Source: Bactrocera neohumeralis | Lineage: Eukaryota; Arthropoda; Insecta; Diptera; Tephritidae | NCBI RefSeq assembly: GCF_024586455.1 | Contig: NW_026089624.1 | Location: 14,661,341-14,725,340 of the forward strand | DNA: 64,000 nt | Reading direction: 5' to 3' | In this document: piece after piece, positions 42,645 to 52,776 of the stretch | How the letters are laid out: the number at the start of each line of letters is the position of its first letter | Numbering within the stretch: position 1 is the stretch's first letter | The notes under the pieces: generated by a model | Seen by the model: the letters and a program-made list of their open reading frames with translations, nothing else | The model's database searches: none | What the model was told of the DNA's origin: nothing | Translations under genes and position numbers: made by a program

Positions 42645-44520
42645 ATAAACTTACATTACACGGGTCAACACAAAATTTGACTATAACTTTAAGGCAGTAA
42701 ATTTCCATTTGTAGGTCGTAATTAGACGAAAAAAAATATATGCCATGAAAAAGTTTGCTTTTTTAATTAGGAAACCGCTTAATGATATTTTTTAAAATAT
42801 GTGGTTTTAATTTTTAATTGAAAATGAAATCACTTAAAGAAACATCTTTATTATTTTTATTAAGTTCTACTATCAAAATAACCTACAAAAAAGTAAAAAA
42901 AATAATTTAAAAGTGCACACTTTTACTTTTTCTTTTATGTTCATAGGTAGTATCTCTTAATAAACCCCAAATATAGTCTCCCATCACGTTTTCATTGTAT
43001 TGGTCTTGATAACGTTCTCCTTGCTCTTCTGAATCCAGAAACGACTGCTTTGAAACTGTTCCAACTAGCTTTTTGAATACGATCGAGCACCGTTGGAAAT
43101 TTTTGATAGGCGAAAATCTGTCTGATTTGCGGACCAACAAAAACCTCAGCTTAAACCTTTGCTTCGGGTAACTTCGGGAAAAATTCTTTTAAGTATTCAA
43201 AAGCTTCTGAGGTTTGATCCAGTTTTTTAACAAATTGTTTCATCAACCCTAAATTAATGTGCAGAGGCGGCATTAACATTCTTTCTGCTTCAATATTTGG
43301 CTCAAATTTTACGTTTTCTTTTCAGATACAAAGTTCTCTTCTTTCAGACCACGACCGTTGAGTATAATGCTTAGCATCCGCATTTTTAAATCTCCAATTA
43401 GCTGCCAGTTATACTTGCAATACTTTACAGATTCCAGCAAAATTTTGGATTGGAAGAGATGGAAATTTATTTCCGTTATATAATACTCGTAAAACAGCTT
43501 TTAAACCTTTGGTAGAACTATCGATGAATAAACGCCATTCGCTAGGAACACAAAGTATGCCAATTTTTTCGAACAAACCTTTTACGTCATTGCAAAAACA
43601 AAGTCCATCTTCTTTTGTGAAAAATGTTGAGAATGTTCCATGCCTAGTCCGCTGTTCCGCTATATTAACATCATCAAGCAAATTCCACTGTTTTAAGCAA
43701 GAACCTAAAAGCTGTGGTTTACTTTTTGGCAAATTTAAATATCTAATCAAATCATTAAAATCTTCTGTAGTGACGAAATGATGTTTTGGTTGTTCTAGTG
43801 TCGATAAAATTCCTTATCGGAATTACTTTTATGAGAATTAAGAGATGAGCTACTTTTTTGCGATAATTTTATCGGTGGCTCAGGTACAGAGCGTGTCAAA
43901 TCGTGTGAAACTGGAGCAGAAGAAGATTCAAGAACAGGATATTAGATAGGTTTGGCATTTTTACCTCTACGCCTTTTACTCGGATTCACAATGCAAAACG
44001 TTAACGTGATCTTTTGGTTCTCGCCAGATTCTTGGTATTGCAAATTTCGTAAACCTTTTCTTACTTCGATACCAACCTAACATACAGCAATAGAAATGTC
44101 TATTATATTTAATTCACCGTTTAATGAAAATTTCTTTACTTTCTATACATCTTTTACAATAACTACAAGCAACATGTGGAGCCCATGTCTTGTCTTGATT
44201 CCAAACAGGGCAGTCAAAATATGCTTCGCAGGCTTCACAGAGAACGTGAGATGCATTTAGTTCATATTTTACATCTCGAACTTTAATAAATCGCCGACAT
44301 ATATAACAAAATGCACCAGCATCATATTTACATTTTCGCGACGACATTTCAAGTTATTCTAGACTTGTACAAAACATCTGAAAAAAATGAGTATTATTAC
44401 TATAACTTTTACAAAAGCAAACTTTATACGAAAAAAGGTATTTTTTTTCGTTTTTGTTCATAATTAATCAGAAAATCATAAAATAAACATTAGGACAAAG
44501 AGCGAAAATTTGTTTGTAGA
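42645..44520 (-). mobile_element. Gene-carrying insert in errantivirus integrase, unclassified
   Basis: Integrase text stops after the first Asp region at about 42645 and resumes with the next conserved segment at about 44525. The insert ends look weakly inverted (TTACACGGGTCAACAC on the left, GAGTCGGGTAATTTG on the right), not conclusively. The minus strand carries a broken protein-coding sequence (42907-44347). I cannot assign a transposon superfamily. Confidence 0.55.
42907..44347 (-). pseudogene. Relic of a multi-copy uncharacterised arthropod protein family
   Basis: Three separate frames lie in order on the minus strand. At 44114-44347: MSSRKCKYDAGAFCYICRRF with paired cysteines (CxxC three times) and WAPHVACSYCKRC. 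At 43409-43750: LNLPKSKPQLLGSCLKQWNL, FFTKEDGLCFCNDVKGLFE and SEWRLFIDSSTKGLKAVL. At 42907-43140: a LVRKSDRF frame, then EEQGERYQDQYNENVMGDY and WGLLRDT, ending KRKSKSVHF. From memory this order matches a family present in many copies in arthropod and cnidarian genomes, usually unnamed. Its function is unknown to me. The middle of the protein is deleted and frameshifted. Confidence 0.6.
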
Positions 44521-44527
44521 GTCGGGT

Positions 44528-45080
44528 AATTTGCGGCAGTCTATAAAATAACAGATAGAAACTGGCCCTCAAGGAAAACAATTTTGATTGAACAATTTTC
44601 AAAATTCGGTAAACCAAAAAAGGTCGTTATGGATAATGAATTTAAGACAGAACAGCTATTGGCATACCTTCACGATGAAGGAATACAGATTCATCTCACA
44701 AAGCCAAATAGCCATACGGGAAATGCGAATGTTGAAAGATTACACTCAACCCTGTTGGAAAAACAGGAATTGAGGACTCTGATCTTTCAACAGAGATGAG
44801 AATGCAGGTCGTTGTAGGAAATTACAACGATCGATACCATTCTACCTTCACATTCACAACCCGGAAGGCAAGAGATGAGATGCCTTCCGACGTTTTGAAG
44901 ATGCGAATGGAAACGTTCAAAAAGAGCAGTATAGGCAAAAGGAACAAAGAAAGGAAAGACTATATAGAAACAAGGGAAGAAGGTCCAATAAAGAACTACA
45001 AAACAGTACGGCATAAAGATCAATCGTATTTCCGAATTAATCCACTACAGAACGTTCATACGACGAATATAGACCAATGA
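44528..45080 (+). pseudogene. pol: Errantivirus integrase, core remainder and tail
   Basis: The frame 44584-44799 contains KKVVMDNEFKTEQLLAYLHD (second catalytic Asp) and NVERLHSTLLEK (catalytic Glu region). Then 44796-45080 gives the C-terminal domain with FTTRKARDEMPSDV and a basic tail. It follows the DDE order of gypsy-group integrases. A frameshift lies at about 44790. Confidence 0.8.
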
Positions 45081-45129
45081 AATTTGCAAATATTGAAAAC
45101 TCAAACGAGAGGGATGAAGATACAATTAA

Positions 45130-46250
45130 AGGAGTTTAATGGGGATAATACATTAAAAAAAAAATTATTGCATAATTTTTGTAATACTCCAGTGGGTACG
45201 GGTTTTCCAAGAATATACCCATAATCGGTGATGCTTTACGTAAGAGGCGACTAAAACCTATACTATTGAAAATTTAAATAAACAAATTTCGATAAACAAC
45301 CAAGTTTTAGTCTCTATCAGTTAAGTACAATAGAAAATGACAGGAACTCATTGAACCAAGTACAAACACAGAACAGTGAAATAACGAAACATGTTTTCTT
45401 TAATGATCAGTTGAACAAATTAAGGTACTTAGAAAAAAAATTACAGAAATACCAAACAATATAGCAGCAGCAAAATATAACCTTATACACCTAGAAATAT
45501 TAACAAAAGAGGAAAAAGACTATTTTAATATAGATTTTTATAGGCTAAAACTTGCAAAAGTAGGAGTTTTGACTTACAAAAATGAGTCAATCATTCTTGC
45601 AATACAGGTACCAAGAATATATTTACCTACCATTTTAAAGTTAATCACACCAATGCCAAACAGAAATAATATAGAAATTTTTCAAATAGATGAGGAAATA
45701 ATAACGTTAGAATCTAAACATTATCAATACATATAGAAAAAGAAAATTAAAATTAAGTGAAAATTGTATTTTTAATGATAATTGTATATTTAAATATAAT
45801 AACAAAACTTATAAGCAAGAGTTGTCTGATGATACTCTACTAGTTAAAAATGCACATAACAATGAAATTATCCAAAACTGCGATAGAAGAAAATTTATAC
45901 TTCAAAAACAGTATATAATAAATTTTTGTAATTGTAAAATCGAAATAAAAAATAGATCGTATGAAAATTGTAAGAAAGATTTTTTTGAAAAATACATTTA
46001 TCATGTACAAGTATTAAATCAATCATATGTATGAAGCGAAAGTAAATTTTGAAAAAATTGTATTTAAACATATTGAAAACTTAAATCAAATTAAAGAATT
46101 AAAATATCACAAAAAGTTTTCATATGGAATAAATGTTATATTAATGTATTTTAGTAGTAATTATAATAATAGCGATTTTATTGTTCGTTATATGGATAAA
46201 AAGAAATAATGTCAAAATCAAAATTTTAAATATTCAGGAGAATTTTAAAG
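45130..46250 (+). pseudogene. env: Errantivirus env
   Basis: Text from about 45290 reads as the Env ectodomain in changing frames, including a YRLKLAKVGVLTYKNES-like stretch at about 45540. The frame 45822-46034 covers the cysteine-containing membrane-proximal part. The last frame ends with a possible transmembrane stretch followed by a short basic tail near 46200. Multiple stops are present. Confidence 0.65.
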
Positions 46251-46255
46251 GTAAC

Positions 46256-46302
46256 GAAGGGGGAGTTATGTATGACTACCCTAGGAATTGTAATTTAATA
46301 CC
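46256..46302 (+). other. Errantivirus polypurine tract and start of 3' LTR
   Basis: GAAGGGGG at 46256-46263 is followed by AGTTATG at 46264. Errantivirus LTRs commonly begin with AGT. The LTR text lasts only to about 46302, where BEL LTR sequence takes over. Confidence 0.55.
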
Positions 46303-47073
46303 AACGCGTCTTCCTGGTATCTCGCCACACAACACAACATCCATCCCACAACACAACATCCATCCCACAACGCAACATTCATCCCGCAACACGACATTTA
46401 TCATACAACACAACATTCATCATACACAACATACAGCATCACACCACGCAACCCCACGCACCAAACACCACCATACCACAACATACATCTTTTTCACCAC
46501 TCAGCCGATAAAAAAGGATTTGTTAGATCGGGGTGGACACGATTCGATTTCAACGCCCGTAAGGTATAGCAACGTCTCGCCGGTTTGCAAAAGGTTGATG
46601 CTTTAGTTTCGTGTGTGATCCGAACTGAAAGAAAACTCTTTCTATCGTGCGTGTGGGTGTGCACTAGCAGCAGTGTAAATCCTTATATATATATGAAAAT
46701 TATAAATATTTGAATTGTGAACAAAATATGAAATTATAACCATTTGAATTGTGAACAAAATATGAAAATTATAACCATTTGAATTGTGAATGAAAAATAA
46801 GATTATAACCATTTTGCATTGTGAACAAAAAACCAAAAAATTAATTATATCAACAGAAAGAATACAAAATACTGTGAACCTTTTTAAAATCTAATCAATT
46901 TATTTTGTTGAAAGTCGTGCCCGGAAACAAATAAAGTATAATTTGTGGAATTTAACATTTATGTTGCCAAATTATAACTCTTTCATTTAAAGACGAACAA
47001 AAGGGATACATCATCACAAGCTAAAAGCGTAAGTATTCCCCACACATAATTAGTGAAACTAAGTGCACGAACA
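46303..47073 (+). repeat. BEL 5' LTR
   Basis: It matches the 3' LTR from CTTCCTGGTATCTCGCC to GTGCACGAACA. The first about 10 bases have diverged. Relative to the 3' LTR it has two extra roughly 20-bp units of CACAACACAACATCCATCC type near 46330-46375. A second set of about 34-bp repeats (TTGTGAACAAAATATGAAAT type) lies at 46690-46830. Confidence 0.85.
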
Positions 47074-47075
47074 AA

Positions 47076-47089
47076 TGGTCCTTCGAGCC
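47076..47089 (+). other. BEL primer binding site, tRNA-Tyr type
   Basis: TGGTCCTTCGAGCC starts two bases after the LTR end. It is complementary to a tRNA 3' end reading GGCTCGAAGGACCA, which agrees with my recollection of the fly tRNA-Tyr 3' end including CCA. Confidence 0.7.
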
Positions 47090-48767
47090 TCTTAGACAGG
47101 CACCTACGATTTTAAAAGAACCCACCGAGAGGTGGAAAAGTGAATAAAGTGCATGTGAAACTATACAACAGAACAATTAAAAGTACACACAAGAAAAAAT
47201 AATAAATAAACAGGTACTTAAACATATATTAAGTGATCAAATCTACGTAACGGGCGCGAAACCAACTAAAACAAAACAAATACAAAAAAAAAACTAAAAA
47301 TCAAGTACGGGCGCGGTAAAACTAATAATAATCAAACAACAACAAAAATAAAAACCCAAAACCTACATACAAATATATAGGATTCTCAACAGGCAAGCAG
47401 CGTGGGAAGAGGAAAAAGACTCAACACGGAAGACATCAAACAAGAAAAAACAAAAACCAAGAAGATGAAAGGAGAATAAACGAGAGAAAGAACGAAGAGA
47501 TACACACATAAATAAGTATTGCTACCCATAAACCCTTGGCGGAGAAAAAAGTAAGTCCGTTCCAATTAAATATTTAATAAAATAATTATGCGCATATGTA
47601 TGTTTAAAATACAGTTTGAGCTGTAATACGACATACAGTTAGTTAGAAATAACCCAACTGTTCTATACGGAAAACCGGTTAGACAGTTCGGTATGTACAT
47701 ATGTATGTATAGATACCGAAATATATGAAAAAATTACGGTACCTGCCCACTGCTTATTTTGTGTTCCAAAGCACACTGTAATTTTCAAAAAAAAAAAAAA
47801 AATTTCTTCAAAGTCAAGTATCCTACTTGCAAGTTTTGGATATACCCCTTTTTAGCGAGAAAATTTCGTATAAAAAAAACACATCCAATTCCTATTCCAC
47901 TGTCGAGGATCGCCTATAATAATGTTGTATAAGCAGAGGCGAGCAAAAAAAAAAGTTCATATGCATATCAGAAAGTGCAAATCCATACATATGTACACAT
48001 ATAAGTAAAGGTACTAAATTGTATAAAAGATACATACAATATGTGCATATACATATATACATAAAACCAAATCATTCAAAATTTCTGTTACGCTGTCGAT
48101 TGTTTGTCTGATTTGCACTTGTTTATTTTATTTTACATATATCAACTATCAGAGAAAGCAAAGCAACGCTGATGAATTACTAATAAAACAATTGTTTTAA
48201 AATCGCTTTAAATTATTTTGATACAATATTACAGTTAGAAGTTTTTACTCAAGGAAGAAGTGTGTGCCTGATTTTCGCGTTTCTAACATTTTAAAAGCAA
48301 AACTTAAGTGTCTTTTAAACACATCAAAAAAAAAAATTATCAAATTCTCGGAATCATATTTGAAGCATATGTCAGATCAAATATTCTTTTTGGTTTGCCA
48401 AGTTCTGATTTACACGAACTAAACTTACCAACTTGTGCTGTTTTAAAATATTTTTTTTGAGCGGTCTAAAAATAGAAATAAAATGTTTTCAGGCATCTTT
48501 TACTCCACAAGTGGCGGATAAATTGAATGAAATTTGGAGCAAATTGAATATTGCAAATGACGAAAAAAAATAAACAAGCTGAAAAAAAAATATTTAAGGC
48601 AACAAAAAAATACATAACTTATTCTATATTGGAAAATGCAAGTGCGATACAAAGAAATTGTTGCTCATGTTTGATGCCTATCATTTACACGAATTTTTGA
48701 CTGATCATATATTCCAGCGGTCCTGGCGGATGTATATAACAGCTACTGAATATTCATCTTACCGGAC

Positions 48768-48896
48768 TCATCAGATATGGACGTTGATGAAGATCTTGTG
48801 TTCAAAACACCGAATGCAGAAAGGCCAATTTTTATTAAGCGCGGCCCGTATACGTACATAACTTTATACAAGACTGATACCCCCAATTATGATGTG
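48768..48896 (+). pseudogene. Short protein-like frame in BEL leader, unassigned
   Basis: The frame opens MDVDEDLVFKTPNAERPIF at an ATG, continues with RGPYTYITLY and stops after 42 codons. The mix of residues looks coding, but I do not recognise the family. A decayed, non-coding echo of the YITLYK-coding bases occurs at 50747-50770 in the duplicated segment. Confidence 0.3.
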
Positions 48897-49487
48897 CCAT
48901 AATATATGTGTCAAATATATTTATTTTGGCTACTAAAGATATAGATTTCAAAGACGACAATGGGGAACTTTAAAAATGTAAAAGAAAAGAAAAAAACAGG
49001 AATCGAAATACAATGTACAGATTCCAGCGTGCTATCCATTTGATCAACATTGTTACAATTCCTTTTCGCCACTTATTTTGCGCGCTAGAAAAATCAAAAG
49101 TGAACCAATACTGACAGTGGATTCTGACAAAATTAATTGAAACATGTGAACATATATAAGCAATGAATTAGTATATATGATCTCTATTTTTGGTTCTAAA
49201 TAAAACTTTTCTTTTTGTAGGTTGTTTTCAGCGTATTTTTCTGAGGAATATGCCTCCTTCCTTGTCGTCAGAACAGAAAAAACTCTTCAGCAATTAAGTA
49301 TTTGTATCGGATAGCCACATTTGCATACATAGTAGACTTCTGCGATTGTACTCACATATTTACCATCCGAAAATTTAAGACAACGTTTGTATTTACGTAA
49401 TGTATATATAATGTTAAGTATTACAAAATATATGGCAGTTCACTCTTATGTAAATATGTATATTTATTCAACGCATATTTTGCACAT

Positions 49488-49896
49488 TCAGAAAATGTTC
49501 TACTAACAATGCTTTTTGATGCCAGAAAGGAAGTGCGCCAGAGTGCTTTAAAAAAAATTTTGTACTATCGTGAAAAACTTACGACCCAACAAAATTAACA
49601 CAAAATCATTAAATTTTGACTGCACTATTATGTTGAGATGATAAATATATAGCATTTTGTCGGAGCCGCCCTTCACTGCAAACATACCCTATGACCATTT
49701 GCTCGAATATGTACATAGAATTTGACAATCCTCCACTTCCGGATCTACAAATTCCTCCACATATTCAAGGAATCGAGCGCTTTGTGCAACTAGCGTTTCA
49801 CGGCGAACTATAGAAAAAAATCGCGATGGTGTTATGGCAGTCACGGTTGCAAGTCGAAACGCAACATCTAGGATGGACAAAAACAAGATTAAATAA
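49488..49896 (+). pseudogene. C-terminal relic of an uncharacterised arthropod protein family
   Basis: In three successive frames the text reads SENVLLTMLFDARKEVRQSA, then ILSEPPFTANIPYDHLLEYV, then FDNPPLPDLQIPPHIQGIER and TIEKNRDGVMAVTVASRNA, ending MDKNKIK. From memory this order (MLFDERKEVR, a PPIL-like segment, an FPxHTQAVER-like segment, an RDGFIxxxxxSR-like segment) is the C-terminus of a multi-copy unnamed arthropod family. Two frameshifts break it. Its presence inside a retrotransposon leader is odd. Confidence 0.5.
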
Positions 49897-51587
49897 TTAA
49901 TTCTGAACTTTAGAATATATTATATTTTGTTTGGCAAAAAGTTTTGCTTTATATATATATATAAAATGATATTGTTAACTGCAATACGATTTTGCGGAAG
50001 ATGAAAGCTATTAAAGTTTGAATTTTATTTATTATTATTTTAATTTTTATGGGTGGATAGGTAACATATACACACACCGACCACAGCGGCCAACGACCAT
50101 ACCATTTATAATACATCGGTTCTCGTCCGATTTCATTTATTTATTGAAAAAAAAAAAAAAAAATGAAAAGTTTCTCGTTTTTTTCAAACCGGAGGCTCCG
50201 TTTTGATTTTAGAGCCATGGTTTCTTGGGCAAATTTTCTTAGAATTCATCGTAGTTTACGATTTTGATAACCGCTTGGTGCATTTTTTTTGCTCCATACA
50301 AATTGACCCACTCTAATATACATACATACATACATACAAACTTTGCGCGCCAAATTTTATATTCCGCAATTTATATACATATACATATACATATGGTACA
50401 TGCATGAGTCAACTGTTTTAAGGAAAATTTTTGAAAAACCGTTGTTACACTACTTGCAAAACCAAACACAGCAAAAAAAAAAAAAAATACATATTTCAAA
50501 GTCAAGTATTCTTATTTGCAAGTTCTGGTGATACCCCTTGTGCTAACAAAGCAACAAGCAGGATCGCTTTAAAAATAAGCAAAGGCAGAAGAAAAAAAAA
50601 CAACAACAACATATGTAACAGTGGATATTTATGTATGTACATATATGCATGTATATCGCGATCCAACTATTTCTCTCCTTTATCTCTCGTACGCTTTCTC
50701 TCTCTGTCTCTAAATAATTACCAAAGAGCCAATAAAGGGTTACAAATACGTACATAACTTTATACAAGTAATAATATATTAAATATATTTATTACTAAGG
50801 TCAACGAACTTTAAAAGAAACAAAAACAAAAAAAACGGAACAAAACGGAATCGAAATACATGTACATGGTGTATATCCATATCAACATTGAAACATTGGA
50901 AAATTAAAGGAAAATTAAAATTTACCAATATACATATTTACGTATGCGCATTTATACATATATACATACTTATGGTATATATGTACGTACATCGGGTACT
51001 TATAAAAAATTTCTTTTTCGTGTTCTTTTTGAGCACACGTACGAGTATGCAGATGCAATTAACAAAATATTTGCATACATACTCACATATTTAATATTGA
51101 CATATTTACGAATATATAACAAATTGTTTACTAATTTTCCGCGCATTTCGTTATATTGCATATGCATACGTACTACATACATATGTACATTTGTGACAAT
51201 TGTGCGAACAAAAGGAACACAAAAACATTAAGCATAACTATATGCATATAAATATACACATACATACGTATTTTTGCGTTATTGTTATTTTCCTTCTCTT
51301 TACGTTCTTATCTGAAAAGATACACGTACTAAGGAATAATAAACAAATTAATTTCGAGTAATTCGCAGATACATACGTTTAAATAATACACGGTTAAAAA
51401 AAAAATAAAATAAATAAATAAATAAAAAAACCAGACATATTTAACAAAAATAATTACATACGAATATATACATATATTTATGAAACAAAGGATTAATCAA
51501 TGTATGCGGTGAATACGCGTTCGCAAAGTCAGAAATTATTTCATTTATAATAAAATTTTTTATATTTACTAAAAAAAAAACTAAAAA

Positions 51588-51785
51588 TTTTTTACACATT
51601 TTTTTTCACAATACCAATTTTTTAATTGTATTTCAAACGAAATATTTACAAACATTTTTTACAAAAATTTTCATAATTCCAAGTTTACAATTTTACTGTA
51701 AACGAAATATTTACAAAAAATTTTGTATAAATTTTTCGTAATACCAATTTTACAATTGTAGTATTTCAAACCAAACACAAAATAT
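51588..51785 (+). repeat. Three tandem units of about 65 bp before BEL gag
   Basis: Each unit carries a form of TTACAAAAATTTT, then CATAATTCCAAGTTTACAAT or a variant, then TTTCAAACGAAATATT. The units have diverged by 10 to 20 percent by eye. Confidence 0.6.
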
Positions 51786-51786
51786 C

Positions 51787-52776
51787 TCCACAGAATCGTG
51801 GGACCCTATGATAGTAACCATTTGCGCAGAAACACTGCCTTATGCTGCTTTGCTACGATGGGAACAATCTCTAGTGGAAAGAAAAATAATGCCCACTTGG
51901 CAACAGGTGAAAACATTCCTCACTGCTCTATACGAGATAGCTGAACGAATAGACAAAAAAAATATAAATCTAAAAAGTCATCAAAATGACTCAAGTAAAA
52001 ACTTGTTCAAACCTCAAGCCAGCAATAATATGCAATACAATAGACACGTTAATAAAAGTCACACATTCGTGTCAAATCAAAGTAGTCAATGGCAATCATT
52101 GTGTGAACTCTGTAAGGGAGGTCATAAATTAAGATCTTGCGAGAGATTCAAAAAATTATCCGTTTCAGATAAAAACAATCTGGTCCGTCAACACAAACTT
52201 TGCATAAACTGTCTGTCGAATTCTCATATGACAAAAGACTTTGAAAGCAAATTCAATTGTGTATACTGTCAACGAAGACATCACTCAATGCTTCATGTTA
52301 CCAATTTTCAAAATGTGAAGAAAAATCCATTTCAAAAAACCACGGGGTTAGTCGCTACAACTACATCAAGTAATCCCGAAACCTCAAATCCCGAAAAAAG
52401 GGAAGAACAACCATGTTGCTCTAAAGCAGCAAAAATTCAAGCGCTTCATTCCGAAAATGAAAGCAAAATTCTTTTACCCACTGCGGTCATCGCTATTGAA
52501 CATAGAGGAGAATTATTCAAATTAAAAGCATTAATAGATCAAGGTTCTCAAAGATCCTTTATATCATCTAAAGCTCAAAATCGGCTGAAATTGCCTGTCA
52601 AAAATTCAAATTTCCAACTTTCAGGAATGGGCGGAAGAATTATACAAAATTCAAACAAAATTTGCCCAATTAATATAGTCTCCCCAAACGCGGATATAAG
52701 AATAGATGCACAAGCCATCGTTCTACCTCAACTCACAAATTTGCTTCCAAGGTGTGAAGTAAATAAAAAGCAATGA
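51787..52776 (+). pseudogene. gag-pol: BEL gag C-terminal part and protease
   Basis: The frame opens inside gag: LRWEQSLVERKIMPTWQQVK is the typical BEL/Pao Gag segment before the nucleocapsid. Knuckles follow: CELCKGGHKLRSC, a CINCLSNSHMTK segment and CVYCQRRHHSMLH. The protease has LKALIDQGSQRSFISSKAQ, with the catalytic Asp in a DQGSQ motif as in BEL/Pao. The frame ends with a stop at 52774. The N-terminal half of gag is absent and the first ATG (51808) is internal. Confidence 0.85.

Larger units (their letters stand above)
40026..46302 (+). mobile_element. Errantivirus (gypsy-group) copy 2
   Basis: Order on the plus strand: gag end, protease, reverse transcriptase, RNase H, integrase (split by a 1.9-kb insert), env, polypurine tract, and the first about 39 bp of a 3' LTR. 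The left side begins directly beside RTE copy G without a 5' LTR. All frames are broken. The LTR is cut by the BEL element. Confidence 0.75.
47090..51786 (+). other. Unusually long BEL leader, mostly non-coding
   Basis: 4.7 kb separates the primer site from the first gag codons. It holds a strong splice donor-like AAAGTAAGTCC (47548-47558), an internal duplication (47.8-49.5 kb against 50.49-51.2 kb), CATACATACA and AT microsatellites, three roughly 65-bp tandem units just before gag (51588-51785), and protein-like relics (48768-48896 and 49488-49896). The N-terminal part of gag expected here is not found. Confidence 0.65.

Noticed and set aside
46181..46606. 141-codon frame rich in His, Thr and Pro
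   Set aside because: It joins the end of errantivirus env to the tandem repeats of the BEL LTR. The repeats have no stops in this frame, so it is not a gene.
50888..51231. Overlapping frames rich in Y, T, H and I
   Set aside because: The sequence is CATACATATA-type microsatellite. Such repeats give open frames in several phases.
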